Part shown: positions 38,526 to 47,243 of the stretch, one piece after another
Position numbering within the stretch: the stretch's first letter is position 1
How the letters are laid out: each line of letters starts with the position of its first letter
The notes under the pieces: model-generated
The model's database searches: none
What the model saw: only the letters and a program-made list of their open reading frames with translations
What the model was told of the DNA's origin: nothing
Position numbers and translations under genes: made by a program
Assembly (NCBI GenBank): GCA_020161775.1
Contig: JAIUOW010000006.1
Location: 1-64,000, forward strand
Length of the DNA: 64,000 nt
Direction of reading: 5' to 3'
DNA from: Pseudomonadota bacterium
GTDB lineage: Bacteria; Pseudomonadota; Gammaproteobacteria; Burkholderiales; Burkholderiaceae_C

Positions 38526-38550
38526 AACCTAGGGTAAACACCAATCTCTT

Positions 38551-39906
38551 CTAGGGACGAGGCGCGCCGCCCACCACCACCGTAGCCATGCGCCGGGGTT
38601 GCAGCTTGCGGGCGAAAGCGGCCTTGATGTCGGCCACGCTGACGCGGTCCACCTGTTGCGTCCAGGTGTCCAGGTAGTCGAGCGGCAGGTCGTTCCAGGC
38701 GATGCCGGCCACGTTGTCCAGCAATTTGCGGTTGGTGTCGATGCGCAGGGCAAAGCCGCCGATGAGGTTGTCCTTGGCCGCGCGCAGCTCGGCCTCGGTC
38801 GGGCCATCGGCCACAAAGCCGTCCAGCACGTCACGCGCCACCTGCACGGCCTGGGCAGCCTGGTCGGGCCGGGTCTGCAGGCCCAGGGTGAAGGCGCCCG
38901 CGTGCAGCCCCGGTGAGAAGTAGCTGTACACGCTGTAGCTCAGGCCGCGCTTTTCACGCACCTCGCTGGACAGGCGCGACACGAAGCCGCCGCCGCCCAG
39001 GATGTAGTTGCCCACGATCAGCGCAAAGTAGTCCGGGTCGTTGCGGCGAAAGCCGGGCTGGCCAATGAACACATGGGCCTGGGCCGATTCAAACGGGATC
39101 GACTGTTCGCTGGCCTGGCCCAGCGCGGCCACCTCCTGCACCGCTGGCAGCGGCGCACAACGCCCGGGGCTGCTGGCCGGCAGGCGCGCCAGCAACTGGC
39201 CCACCAGGGCCTGGGCCTGGGCTCGCGTGACGGCGCCCACGATGCTGACCTTGGCGCGGCAGGGAACCAGCATGCGTGCATGAAGGGCCTGCATGTCGGA
39301 CACCGCAATACGCGCCAGCGTCTGCTCGGTCACATCACGGCCATAAGGGTGGGCGCCGTACACGGCCTGCGCATAGGCTCGCCCGGCAACGGTGCCTGGC
39401 CGGGTGTTGGCCTCCTTGATGGAAGCCACCATGCGCTCGCGGTCGCGCTGCCAGATATCGGCAGGAAAGGCCGGCTCGGCCAGCTGGCGCGCGGCCAGCG
39501 CCACGGCGCGCGGCAGCAGGTCAGGGTAGGTCAGCGAGCGCAGGTTGAAGCTCATGCGGTCGCTGCCGGCGCCGCCGCCAAACGACGCGCCCAGGTCGGC
39601 CCAGGCCTCGCTCAGGGTGTTTTCATCCAGCGCCGGCTGGCCATCGCGCGCGACCAGCCCCCTGGACATCATGGCCGCGGTCACTGACGCAAGGCCGGCC
39701 TGTTCGGCCGGGTCGCGCCGGCTGCCGGCGTCGAAGTCGATCTGCACGTCCACCATGGGCAGCCCCGGGCTTTGCACCAGCCAGACCTGCGCCCCGTTGG
39801 GCAGGGCGAATTTCTCCACCGGCAGCGCCGCCTGGGCAACCGGCAGGCTGCCCAGCAGCAACGCGGCGCACCAGGCGCGCAAGGGAAGGTTCGGTTTCAT
39901 GGTCAT
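38551..39906 (-). CDS. M16-family (pitrilysin) peptidase-like protein lacking the zinc motif
   Basis: The 451-residue protein has a signal peptide (MTMKPNLPLRAWCAALLLGSLPVAQA) and two M16 domains, with the C-terminal GGGGFVSRLSSEVREKRGLSYSVYSYF stretch typical of M16B proteins. The N-terminal region, where HxxEH should lie, reads AGSRRDPAEQAGLASVTAAM, so the zinc ligands and catalytic glutamate are missing. It is thus the probable inactive partner of the active peptidase encoded 9 bp upstream, a known M16B heterodimer arrangement. The start has GAGGAG upstream. It likely acts in the periplasm. Confidence 0.92.
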   Translation of the reverse strand: MTMKPNLPLRAWCAALLLGSLPVAQAALPVEKFALPNGAQVWLVQSPGLPMVDVQIDFDAGSRRDPAEQAGLASVTAAMMSRGLVARDGQPALDENTLSEAWADLGASFGGGAGSDRMSFNLRSLTYPDLLPRAVALAARQLAEPAFPADIWQRDRERMVASIKEANTRPGTVAGRAYAQAVYGAHPYGRDVTEQTLARIAVSDMQALHARMLVPCRAKVSIVGAVTRAQAQALVGQLLARLPASSPGRCAPLPAVQEVAALGQASEQSIPFESAQAHVFIGQPGFRRNDPDYFALIVGNYILGGGGFVSRLSSEVREKRGLSYSVYSYFSPGLHAGAFTLGLQTRPDQAAQAVQVARDVLDGFVADGPTEAELRAAKDNLIGGFALRIDTNRKLLDNVAGIAWNDLPLDYLDTWTQQVDRVSVADIKAAFARKLQPRRMATVVVGGAPRP

Positions 39907-39915
39907 GGCGGCTCC

Positions 39916-41319
39916 TCAGTGGCGCGAGCCGGTGGGTGCAGCGCGGGGCTTGCGGTTCTTGTCCACGGGCTGCGGCCGCAGCACGGCCACGGTGAGCTGG
40001 TCGTCACCAAAGTACCTGGCGGCCACCGCCTGCACCTGCTGCGCCGTCACGCCGCGCAGGCGCTGGATCAGGCGTTCGCCCGCATCCAGCGGCAGGCCCA
40101 GCGCCCACTGGCTGCCCAGCTCGCGCGCCTGGTTCATCACCGAATCGAGCTTGTACACCTCGCCCGCCACCCAGCGCGTCTTCACGCGGTTGAGCTCGGC
40201 CTCGGTCACGCCCCCCTGGGCCACGCGCGCCACCTGCTCGCGCAGGGCGGCCTCCACCTGTTCAGGGGTCTTGCCGGGCGCGGGCACGGCGTCCAGCACG
40301 AACACCTGCGGGCCGCGGCCCCACAGGCCGTTGTACGCGCCGGCGCTGTCGGCCACGCGGTCCGGCCCCTGTTCCAGCGCGCGGTTCAGCCGCGCGCCGG
40401 TGTAGCCGTCCAGCACGGCGGCCAGCACCGTCAGTGCCAGGGCATCGTCAGCCTCGGGTGAAGGCTCGAAGGTGCGCAGCTGCGGCACCTTGAACGTCAT
40501 GGCCACATAGGCCTGCTCGGCCGGCGCCTTGTACTCAATGCGGCGGATGCCAGCCTGCACGGGCTCGGTGCGCGGCTTGCGTGCGGGCACGGCGCGCGCG
40601 GGGATGACGCCATAGTATTTTTCAGCCAGCGCGCGCACCTGGGCCACGTCCACGTCACCCGCCACCACCACGGCCGCGTTGGCGGGCGTGTACCACTGGC
40701 GGTAAAACGCCCGGGCGTCGTCGGGCGTCATCGCGTCCAGGTCGCTCATCCAGCCGACGATGGGCCGCCGGTACGGCGAGGCCACGAAGGCCGTGGCGTT
40801 GAGCTGCTCGTACAGCAGCGCGCGCGGGTTGTCCTCGGTGCGCAGGCGGCGCTCTTCCTTCACCACCTCCAGCTCCTTGCGGAATTCTTCATCGGCCCAT
40901 TGGTTGCGCGCAAAGCGGTCGGCCTCCAGCTTCATCACGTCTTCCAGCCGGCTCGACGGGATCTGCTGGTAATAGCCTGTGTAGTCACGCGCGGTGAAGG
41001 CGTTTTCGCGCCCGCCCAGCGCCGCCACCCGGCGCGAGAATTCGCCCACGCCCACGTCGGGCGTGCCCTTGAACAGCATGTGCTCCAGCACGTGGGCCAC
41101 GCCGCTGGTGCCGTCCACCTCGTCCATGGCGCCCGCGCGCACCCACAGCATGTGCACGGCGGTGGGCGCACGCCGGTCGGGTTTGACGATCAGGGTCAGG
41201 CCATTGGCCAGGGTGAACTGTTCGGCCTTGACGGGGGCCTGGGCATGGGCCGCCGGGGCAAAGCCCAGCGGCAGGGCCAGGCAAATGCAGGCCAGGATGC
41301 GTGGCAGGGGGTGTTTCAT
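39916..41319 (-). CDS. M16-family (pitrilysin) zinc peptidase, active subunit
   Basis: Periplasmic zinc peptidase of 467 residues. The signal peptide ends near AAHAQ (about residue 27). The inverted zinc motif is HVLEH (His76, Glu79, His80), with the downstream glutamates E149 and E156 in KELEVVKEERR at the spacing seen in pitrilysin. The C-terminal half carries the M16 C domain (GYTGARLNRALEQG). I chose the ATG at 41319; the open frame continues antisense to ftsY, but that extension is a shadow. It is divergent from ftsY across a 28-bp gap and followed by its inactive partner gene. Confidence 0.94.
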   Translation of the reverse strand: MKHPLPRILACICLALPLGFAPAAHAQAPVKAEQFTLANGLTLIVKPDRRAPTAVHMLWVRAGAMDEVDGTSGVAHVLEHMLFKGTPDVGVGEFSRRVAALGGRENAFTARDYTGYYQQIPSSRLEDVMKLEADRFARNQWADEEFRKELEVVKEERRLRTEDNPRALLYEQLNATAFVASPYRRPIVGWMSDLDAMTPDDARAFYRQWYTPANAAVVVAGDVDVAQVRALAEKYYGVIPARAVPARKPRTEPVQAGIRRIEYKAPAEQAYVAMTFKVPQLRTFEPSPEADDALALTVLAAVLDGYTGARLNRALEQGPDRVADSAGAYNGLWGRGPQVFVLDAVPAPGKTPEQVEAALREQVARVAQGGVTEAELNRVKTRWVAGEVYKLDSVMNQARELGSQWALGLPLDAGERLIQRLRGVTAQQVQAVAARYFGDDQLTVAVLRPQPVDKNRKPRAAPTGSRH

Positions 41320-41335
41320 AGAATCGTGTGATTCT
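41320..41335. repeat. Inverted repeat filling the M16 peptidase/ftsY divergent gap
   Basis: AGAATC-GTGT-GATTCT is an exact six-pair inverted repeat directly abutting the M16 peptidase start codon and 12 bp before the ftsY ATG. The whole divergent gap is only 28 bp, too short for two full promoters, so the promoters must reach into the coding regions and this repeat would lie in both leaders. Confidence 0.5.
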
Positions 41336-41347
41336 AAAAAGCCCCCA

Positions 41348-42409
41348 ATGTTCAGTTTCTTCCGGAAAAAGCCACCCGCCACGCCCGCCGTCGCCGCACC
41401 CGCTGACGCCCCCCCGGTCGCACCCGATGCCGGCTCGCTGATTGGCAGCGCGCTCACCGCGCCCATTGCGGTGCCCGACCCTGCCGCGCCCCCCGCCGCC
41501 CCACCGGCGGCGCGCGCGCGCTGGCTGGACAGGCTCAGCGCCGGCCTGCGCAAGACCGGCGCCAGCATTTCGGGCGTGTTCACCGGCGCGCGCATTGACG
41601 ACGCGCTGTATGAGGAGCTGGAGTCGGCGCTGCTGATGGCCGACACCGGCGTCAAGGCCACGCAGGCGCTGCTGGACGAAGTGAAGCGCCGCGTGAAGGA
41701 CAGCGGCGCCACGCACCCGGTGCAGGTGCGCAACCTGTTGACCGAGGCACTGGCCCATCTGCTCAAGCCGCTGGAAAAGCCGCTGGTGATCGGCATGCAC
41801 CAGCCCACCGTGATCATGGTGGCGGGCGTGAACGGCGCGGGCAAGACCACCTCCATCGGCAAGCTCACCAAACATCTGGCCGGCGAAGGCGCCTCGGTAC
41901 TGCTGGCCGCGGCGGACACCTTTCGCGCCGCGGCGCGCGAGCAACTGGGCGTCTGGGCCGACCGCAACACCGTGGAGATCATCAGCCAGGAAGGCGGCGA
42001 CCCCGCCGCCGTGAGCTTTGACGCGGTGACCGCCGGCCGGGCCCGCGGCAAGGACGTGGTGCTGGTGGACACGGCCGGCCGCCTGCCCACCCAGCTGCAC
42101 CTGATGGAAGAGCTGCGCAAGATCAAGCGCGTGGTGACGAAAGCGCAAGACACAGCACCCCATGAGGTGCTGCTGGTGATCGATGGCAACACCGGACAAA
42201 ACGCCGTCGCACAGGTCAAGGCATTTGATGACGCGCTCGGGCTCACCGGGTTGATCGTCACCAAGCTGGACGGCACGGCCAAGGGCGGCGTGCTGGCCGC
42301 CATCTCGCAGGAGCGGCCGATTCCCGTGTACTTCATCGGCGTGGGCGAGAAGCTGGAAGACCTGGAGACGTTCAACGCGCGTGAATTCGCGCAGGCCCTG
42401 CTGGCCTGA
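41348..42409 (+). CDS. ftsY: Signal recognition particle receptor FtsY
   Basis: GTPase that docks SRP-ribosome complexes at the inner membrane. The 353-residue protein has a short Ala/Pro-rich N-terminal region, shorter and less acidic than the E. coli A domain, the helical N domain, then the G domain: GVNGAGKTTSIGKL (P loop), AAADTFRAAAREQL, DTAGRLPTQ and TKLDGTAKGG. The C-terminal helix PVYFIGVGEKLEDLETFNAREF is standard. The ATG at 41348 gives the typical MFSFFRKK start; longer upstream frames are antisense to the peptidase gene. Confidence 0.97.
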   Translation: MFSFFRKKPPATPAVAAPADAPPVAPDAGSLIGSALTAPIAVPDPAAPPAAPPAARARWLDRLSAGLRKTGASISGVFTGARIDDALYEELESALLMADTGVKATQALLDEVKRRVKDSGATHPVQVRNLLTEALAHLLKPLEKPLVIGMHQPTVIMVAGVNGAGKTTSIGKLTKHLAGEGASVLLAAADTFRAAAREQLGVWADRNTVEIISQEGGDPAAVSFDAVTAGRARGKDVVLVDTAGRLPTQLHLMEELRKIKRVVTKAQDTAPHEVLLVIDGNTGQNAVAQVKAFDDALGLTGLIVTKLDGTAKGGVLAAISQERPIPVYFIGVGEKLEDLETFNAREFAQALLA

Positions 42410-42468
42410 GGTAAGAACATCCGCCCTGGCACGACGCACGCTATGCAAGACGCCATCCTGATCCGACC

Positions 42469-43674
42469 ATGAAGCCCACGCCCCTGCTGTCACGCCGCCA
42501 GACACTGGCCCTTATCACCGCCACCGCTGCAACGCCCCTGTGGGCCCAGGGCCCGGCATGGGCCGCGATCGAAGCACGCGCACGCGGGCAAAAGGTGTTC
42601 TTCAATGCCTGGGGCGGCGGCGACCGCACCAATGCCTACCTGCAATGGGCCGCGGCCGAAATCAACGCCCGCCACGGCGTGCAGGTGGAGCACGTCAAGC
42701 TCACCGACACGGCCGAAGCCGTCAAGCGCGTGCGCAGCGAAAAGGCCGCGGGCAAGCTGGCGGGCGGCAGCGTGGACGCCCTGTGGATCAACGGCGAAAA
42801 CTTCCTGACCATGAAGCGCGAAGGCCTGCTGTTCGGCCCCTTTGCCGAAAGCCTGCCGAACTTCCAGTACGTGGACACGGTGGGCAAGCCCACCACGCGC
42901 GTGGATTTTTCCGAGCCTGTGGAGGGCCTGGAAGCACCCTGGGGCATGGCGCAGTTCACGCTGTATGCGGACCGCAAGCGCGTGCCGGTGCCGCCACGCA
43001 GCATGGCCGCCCTGCTGGACTTTGCGCGCGCCCACCCCGGGCGCCTGAGCTACCCGCGCCCGCCGGCCTTTGTGGGTACCACCTTCCTCAAGCAGGCGCT
43101 GGTGGAACTGAATACAGACCGCACCGCCCTGTACAAGCCGGTCACGCCCGAAGCCCTGGCAGCGGCCAGCGCGCCGCTGTGGACCTACCTGGATGCATTG
43201 CACCCGCACCTGTGGCGCGCGGGCAGGCAGTTTCCGGCCAGCCCCGCGGCCATCCGCCAGATGGTGGCCGACGGCGAACTGATGATTGCCCTGAGCTTCA
43301 ACCCTAACGAAGCCGCCAATGAAATCGCCGCCAGGCGACAGGCGGGCACCGTGTACGCCTGGCAGATGGCCGGCGGCGCCATCGGCAACACGCACTTCCT
43401 GGCCATCCCGTTCAATGCCAGCGCCAAAGAGGGCGCGCAGGTGTTCATCAATTTCATGCTGTCGCCGCTGGCGCAGGCGCGCAAGGCCGACATCGCCATC
43501 TGGGGCGACCCCACCGTGCTGGCGCTGGACAAGCTGCCCGCCGCCGAGCGTGCGCGCTTTGGCAGCCAACCCGCCCCCGGCCAGGTTGAACAGACCGTGC
43601 CCGTGATCCTGGAGCCGCACGGCAGCTGGGTGGACCCGCTGGAGCGTGAATGGCTACGGCGCTACGGCCAGTAA
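42469..43674 (+). CDS. YnjB-family ABC transporter substrate-binding protein
   Basis: The 401-residue protein matches the YnjB family of extracytoplasmic binding proteins. The N terminus has a twin-arginine-like signal (LLSRRQTLALITATAATPLWAQ). Landmarks include FFNAWGGGDRTNAYLQWA, VDALWINGENFLTMK and the closing VILEPHGSWVDPLEREWLRRYGQ. The end overlaps the permease start by 25 bp. The ligand of YnjBCD systems is not firmly established; they have been proposed to handle thiamine-like or other small solutes. Confidence 0.9.
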   Translation: MKPTPLLSRRQTLALITATAATPLWAQGPAWAAIEARARGQKVFFNAWGGGDRTNAYLQWAAAEINARHGVQVEHVKLTDTAEAVKRVRSEKAAGKLAGGSVDALWINGENFLTMKREGLLFGPFAESLPNFQYVDTVGKPTTRVDFSEPVEGLEAPWGMAQFTLYADRKRVPVPPRSMAALLDFARAHPGRLSYPRPPAFVGTTFLKQALVELNTDRTALYKPVTPEALAAASAPLWTYLDALHPHLWRAGRQFPASPAAIRQMVADGELMIALSFNPNEAANEIAARRQAGTVYAWQMAGGAIGNTHFLAIPFNASAKEGAQVFINFMLSPLAQARKADIAIWGDPTVLALDKLPAAERARFGSQPAPGQVEQTVPVILEPHGSWVDPLEREWLRRYGQ

Positions 43675-45308
43675 ACCTTCGCACCCTCTGGCTGCCCGCG
43701 CTGCTGGCCCTGGCGGTGGCCGTTCCGGTGGCCTGGGCCGCCGTGTCGGCCATGGCCGCCGCGCTGGACGGCGCAGCCTGGCGTGGCCTGTGGCAGCAAC
43801 CCCAATGGCCCCGCGCGCTGGCCATGACGCTGTGGACCGGGCTGGCCGCCACGGCGCTGTCGGTGGCGCTGTCGGCCTGGGTACTGTCGCTCAGCTTTCC
43901 CGGCGCGCTGTGGCAGCGCGTGGTGCAGGCGCTGCCGCCCATGCTGGCGGTGCCGCATGCGGCGTTTGCGATTGGCCTGGCTTTCCTGATCGCCCCCAGC
44001 GGCTGGCTGCTGCGCGCCGTCTCGCCCTGGGCTACCGGCTTTGACGCGCCGCCGCCCTGGCCCACCACACAGGACCCCTGGGGCCTGGGCCTGATTGCGG
44101 TGCTGGTGGCCAAGGAGGTTCCGTTCCTCCTGTGGGCTGCGGCCACCCAACTGCAGCGCGAAGACACCGGCCTGCGCTGGGCGCGCGAGCTGGACGCCGC
44201 GCGCAGCATGGGCTACACACCGCAGCGCGCCTGGTGGCGCGTGCTGTGGCCCCAGCTGTGGCCGCGCCTGGCTGGCCCGCTGGTGGCGGTGCTGGCTTAC
44301 AGCCTGACGGTGGTGGACATGGCGCTGGTCATCGGCCCGCAAGGCCCGCCCACGCTGGCCGTGCTGGCCTGGCAATGGCTGCTGGACGCCGACGCCGCCG
44401 TCAATGCGCAAGGCGCCGCCGCGGCCTGGCTGCTGGCGGGCGTCGTGGCCGTGCTGGCGGGTACGCTGTGGGCACTGCGCCATGCGGCGCATTGGCGCGC
44501 GCGCTGGACGGCGGGCAGCCGCGGGCACAGTGCCAGGCGCCACGCCGCGCCCGGTGCGCCGCTGATCGCGCTGGCGGCGTTGTATGGCGGCGTCATGCTG
44601 GCACTGGCGCTGGGCAGCCTGGCCGGCGCCTGGCCGTTCCCGCAGCTGTGGCCGCGCCAATGGGGCCTGCAGGCCTGGCAATCGGTCGCGGCCAGTGCCG
44701 CCACCCTGTGGACCACGCTGGCGCTGGCGGCGCTCAGCGCCCTGACGGCCCTGGCATGGGCCGTGGCCTGGCTGGAATGCGCGCCGCCCGCATGGGACTC
44801 ACGGCTGCGCCGGCTGGTGTACCTGCCGCTGCTGCTGCCGTCGGTGCTGTGGGTGGTGGGCCTGCACCGGCTCACGCTGGCGTGGGGCCTGGATGCGCGC
44901 TTTGCCGGCCTGTGGCTGGCGCACAGCCTGGCGGCCGCGCCCTATGTGCTGATTGCGCTGAGCCCGGCCTATCTGGGCTTTGACCCGCGCTATGCGCAGG
45001 TCGCCGCGTCACTGCGCAAAAGCCGCTTCACGTTCCTTGCGCGCGTCAAATGGCCGCTGCTGCGCGCGTCGTTGCTGGCCGCGCTGGCCGTGGGCTTTGC
45101 GGTGAGCGTGGCGCAGTACCTGCCCACGCTGTTTGTGGGTGCGGGCCGTTTCAACACCGTCACCACCGAGGCCGTGACGCTGGCCAGCGGCGCCCAGCGG
45201 CCGCTGACCGCTGCCTACGCCTGGCTGCAGTGGCTGCTGCCCGCGCTGGTGTTTGCGCTGGCCGCCTGGGCCGGGCGGCCGCGGCGGTTCGCAAAAGGTC
45301 ATCCATGA
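43650..45308 (+). CDS. YnjC-type fused ABC transporter permease
   Basis: The 552-residue protein is a double-length permease with about 12 transmembrane segments; each half carries an EAA-like loop (ELDAARSMGYTPQRAWWRVLWPQLWPRL in the first; PRYAQVAASLRKSRFTFLARVKWPLL in the second). This internal duplication is typical of YnjC and of the iron/thiamine-type permeases. The start lies within the end of the binding-protein gene (25-bp overlap) and the stop overlaps the ATPase start (ATGA), so the three genes form one operon. Confidence 0.91.
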   Translation: MATALRPVNLRTLWLPALLALAVAVPVAWAAVSAMAAALDGAAWRGLWQQPQWPRALAMTLWTGLAATALSVALSAWVLSLSFPGALWQRVVQALPPMLAVPHAAFAIGLAFLIAPSGWLLRAVSPWATGFDAPPPWPTTQDPWGLGLIAVLVAKEVPFLLWAAATQLQREDTGLRWARELDAARSMGYTPQRAWWRVLWPQLWPRLAGPLVAVLAYSLTVVDMALVIGPQGPPTLAVLAWQWLLDADAAVNAQGAAAAWLLAGVVAVLAGTLWALRHAAHWRARWTAGSRGHSARRHAAPGAPLIALAALYGGVMLALALGSLAGAWPFPQLWPRQWGLQAWQSVAASAATLWTTLALAALSALTALAWAVAWLECAPPAWDSRLRRLVYLPLLLPSVLWVVGLHRLTLAWGLDARFAGLWLAHSLAAAPYVLIALSPAYLGFDPRYAQVAASLRKSRFTFLARVKWPLLRASLLAALAVGFAVSVAQYLPTLFVGAGRFNTVTTEAVTLASGAQRPLTAAYAWLQWLLPALVFALAAWAGRPRRFAKGHP

Positions 45309-45934
45309 GCCTTCAACTGAGCGTTGCCCGCCTGTCGCTGGGTGAGACCACACTGGTGCAAGACCTGCACCTGGACGTGCCGCCCGGTGCGGTGCACACC
45401 GTCATGGGCGACAGCGGCTCGGGCAAATCAAGCCTGCTGGCGGCGGTGTGCGGCACGCTGGCGCCGGTGTTCAGGTTTGAAGGCAAGGTGACGCTCCATG
45501 GCCGGCGCATCGACACGCTGCCCACGGAAGCGCGGCGCGTGGGCATCCTGTTCCAGGACGATCTGCTGTTTGCCCACATGACGGTGCGCGAGAACCTGCT
45601 GTTTGCCGTGCCCCCCGGCCCGCGCGGCGAGCGCGAAGCCGCCGTCGCGCAAGCCCTGGCCGACCTGGAACTGCCGGGCTTTGCCCACGCCGACCCGGCC
45701 ACGCTGTCGGGTGGCCAGCGCGCGCGCGTGTCGCTGATGCGCGCGCTGCTGGCGCAACCCCAGGCGCTGCTGCTGGACGAACCCTTCTCGCGCCTGGACG
45801 CCGCCTTGCGCCAGCGCATGCGCGACTTCGTGTTTGCCACGGTGCGCGCGCGCGGCATCCCGGTGCTGCTGGTCACGCATGATGAGGCGGATGTGGCGGA
45901 CCCGGCGCGCCTGACGCGCCTGACGCGCCTCTAG
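45305..45934 (+). CDS. YnjD-type ABC transporter ATP-binding protein
   Basis: Small ATPase of 209 residues, with Walker A GDSGSGKSSLL, Q-loop LFQDDLLFAHMTV, signature LSGGQRARVSLMRALL, Walker B ALLLDEPFSRLD and H-loop LLVTHDEADVAD. It completes the YnjBCD-like importer. The last codons contain short 9-bp tandem repeats encoding RLTRLTRL. Its TAG stop shares the sequence CTAG (45931-45934) with the TAG stop of the convergent DUF2889 gene. Confidence 0.92.
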   Translation: MSLQLSVARLSLGETTLVQDLHLDVPPGAVHTVMGDSGSGKSSLLAAVCGTLAPVFRFEGKVTLHGRRIDTLPTEARRVGILFQDDLLFAHMTVRENLLFAVPPGPRGEREAAVAQALADLELPGFAHADPATLSGGQRARVSLMRALLAQPQALLLDEPFSRLDAALRQRMRDFVFATVRARGIPVLLVTHDEADVADPARLTRLTRL

Positions 45935-46509
45935 CTGCTCTTGCGCACCGGCTTGACCCAGCCCACGAACTGCGGCGCCACGCGCGCCACCACCGGGCCG
46001 TTGAAATCCCAGGTCATGCACCGGCCCATGTAGAACGGCGGCTGGTCGCTTTCAAAGCGCGGTAGCCCGGCCTCGCGCCGGCGCACTTCTTGCGCGTGCG
46101 GAATGGTCTGGAACGCGGCCGTGGCCAGGTTGAACAGCAGCTCGCGCAGGTGGGTGCAGCCCTGCACGCCGCCAATCGCACGCTCAATCGTCTGGCGCCA
46201 GCCCGCGCCCATGGTCTGGCCCACCATGCGTTGCAGCGTGCCGCCGGCCACGCCGCATTCGCCAAACGGCGTTGCGTCCATGGACGATTCAATCGCCTGG
46301 ATGCACAGCGCGTCGTCCACCGTCACGCGGATGTGCAGGTGGTGGATGGGCGTGCCTGCCGCCACCGGGCCGCTGTTGCTTTCGTAGCTGTAATGCTTGG
46401 TGTCGTGCAGCTCGCCCTCCAGGTCCCACAGGCCGTCCTCGCGCGCATAGCCACGAAAGGTGATGGCACGGTTGTGCAACGGGGAGCGGGCGGCGGCGGG
46501 ACTGAGCAT
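45931..46509 (-). CDS. DUF2889 domain protein
   Basis: The 192-residue soluble protein resembles DUF2889 proteins of unknown function, through segments such as LHNRAITFRGYAREDGLWD, ELHDTKHYSYES, PIHHLHIRVTVDD and the cysteine-containing VQGCTHLRELLFNLATAA. The start at 46509 (MLSPAAARSPLHNR) is chosen because the domain begins right after it; a start 28 codons further upstream is possible but would add a sequence unlike the family. It is convergent with ynjD, with stop codons overlapping by 4 bp. Confidence 0.8.
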   Translation of the reverse strand: MLSPAAARSPLHNRAITFRGYAREDGLWDLEGELHDTKHYSYESNSGPVAAGTPIHHLHIRVTVDDALCIQAIESSMDATPFGECGVAGGTLQRMVGQTMGAGWRQTIERAIGGVQGCTHLRELLFNLATAAFQTIPHAQEVRRREAGLPRFESDQPPFYMGRCMTWDFNGPVVARVAPQFVGWVKPVRKSS

Positions 46510-46532
46510 GGGCGGGTGTTGCAAAGAGGGGT

Positions 46533-47168
46533 TCAGGAACCCGATTTTGCCCGCCTGCGCCCGGCCGGCATGTTCCGCACGGGCAATACCCATTCGTGGA
46601 TGCGCCGCGCCACGGCGGCCTCGCCCGGCGTCATGGGCACGGGCAGGTCCTCCAGCGCGCCGTCAATGGCCAGGTGCGCAAAGCCGTGCCCCAGCGACCA
46701 GCCAGTCAGCGCTACCACGGCGCCTTCACCTGGCGCATACCGTTCGGCGGCCTGCAGCACCTGCATGAACGCGTCGCGCGCGGCCTGCGCCAGCGCGGGA
46801 AATTCGTCCTTGCGCGACAGCAGCGGGCCAAACATCAGCCGGAACTGCGCGGGCTGCGCGCGCGCATGGGCCACGTACACGTCACCGATGCGCAGCATCG
46901 CCTCGCGCGGGTCGGCCGTGCCCGCGGCCTCGGCCAGCGCGGCGCCCAGCACCTCGAACGACCGCGCCGCCACCGCCGCCAGCAGCTCGTCCAGGTTGGC
47001 AAAGTGGTGGTAGGGCGCGGCATGCGACACGCCCGCCACGCGCGCCACCTCACGCAACGTGAGGCCGTCCAGGCCCTGTCGGGCCAGCAGCTCGTCGGCG
47101 GCCAGCATCAGCGATTCACGCAGGTTGCCGTGGTGGTAGGGCCTGGGGGTGGGTGGGCGGCGTGTCAT
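46533..47168 (-). CDS. TetR-family transcriptional regulator
   Basis: The 211-residue regulator has an N-terminal helix-turn-helix (YHHGNLRESLMLAADELLA ... LTLREVARVAGVSHAAPYHHFANLDELLAAVA, about residues 11-65) and a helical ligand-binding domain of the TetR_C_33/WHG kind (FRLMFGPLLSRKDEFPALAQ). The effector is unknown. Start codons at 47168, 47177 and 47204 are all possible; none has a good ribosome-binding site. It is divergent from a small membrane-protein gene 75 bp away, a likely target, and lies 23 bp from the DUF2889 gene on the same strand. Confidence 0.9.
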   Translation of the reverse strand: MTRRPPTPRPYHHGNLRESLMLAADELLARQGLDGLTLREVARVAGVSHAAPYHHFANLDELLAAVAARSFEVLGAALAEAAGTADPREAMLRIGDVYVAHARAQPAQFRLMFGPLLSRKDEFPALAQAARDAFMQVLQAAERYAPGEGAVVALTGWSLGHGFAHLAIDGALEDLPVPMTPGEAAVARRIHEWVLPVRNMPAGRRRAKSGS

Positions 47169-47178
47169 GGCGCGCATC

Positions 47179-47207
47179 TTGACACGAGAAACATTGGCGC
47201 GCATGAT
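47179..47207 (+). promoter_or_regulatory. Candidate sigma-70 promoter for the small membrane protein
   Basis: A perfect -35 hexamer TTGACA (47179-47184) is followed after 17 bp by CATGAT (47202-47207), an acceptable -10. It lies in the TetR/membrane-protein gap and overlaps possible upstream TetR start codons, so the TetR protein bound here could repress both directions. Confidence 0.55.
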
Positions 47208-47243
47208 CCCCAATCTTTTCCCTGTAAAGATAAAAAAACCTCC

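Larger units (their letters stand above)
38136..38550. other. 415-bp intergenic region with several structured elements
   Basis: No convincing protein gene lies here; the short open frames overlap on both strands and lack ribosome-binding sites. It must contain the promoter of the leftward hypothetical gene and the 3' region of the leftward M16 peptidase gene. Three structures stand out and are listed separately: a leftward terminator at 38321-38341, an 11-bp perfect stem at 38376-38402 and a 20-bp palindrome at 38506-38525. The region is locally less GC-rich near 38210-38275. Confidence 0.6.

Noticed and set aside
38160-38550. Small open frames of 70-120 codons in the intergenic region
   Set aside because: They overlap on both strands, show proline/arginine-rich nonsense-like composition and no start signals; RNA structure explains the region better.
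39916-42456. 846-codon minus-strand frame that would join an upstream protein to the M16 peptidase
   Set aside because: The extra N-terminal part is exactly antisense to ftsY. The ATG at 41319 gives a normal signal peptide and normal family length.
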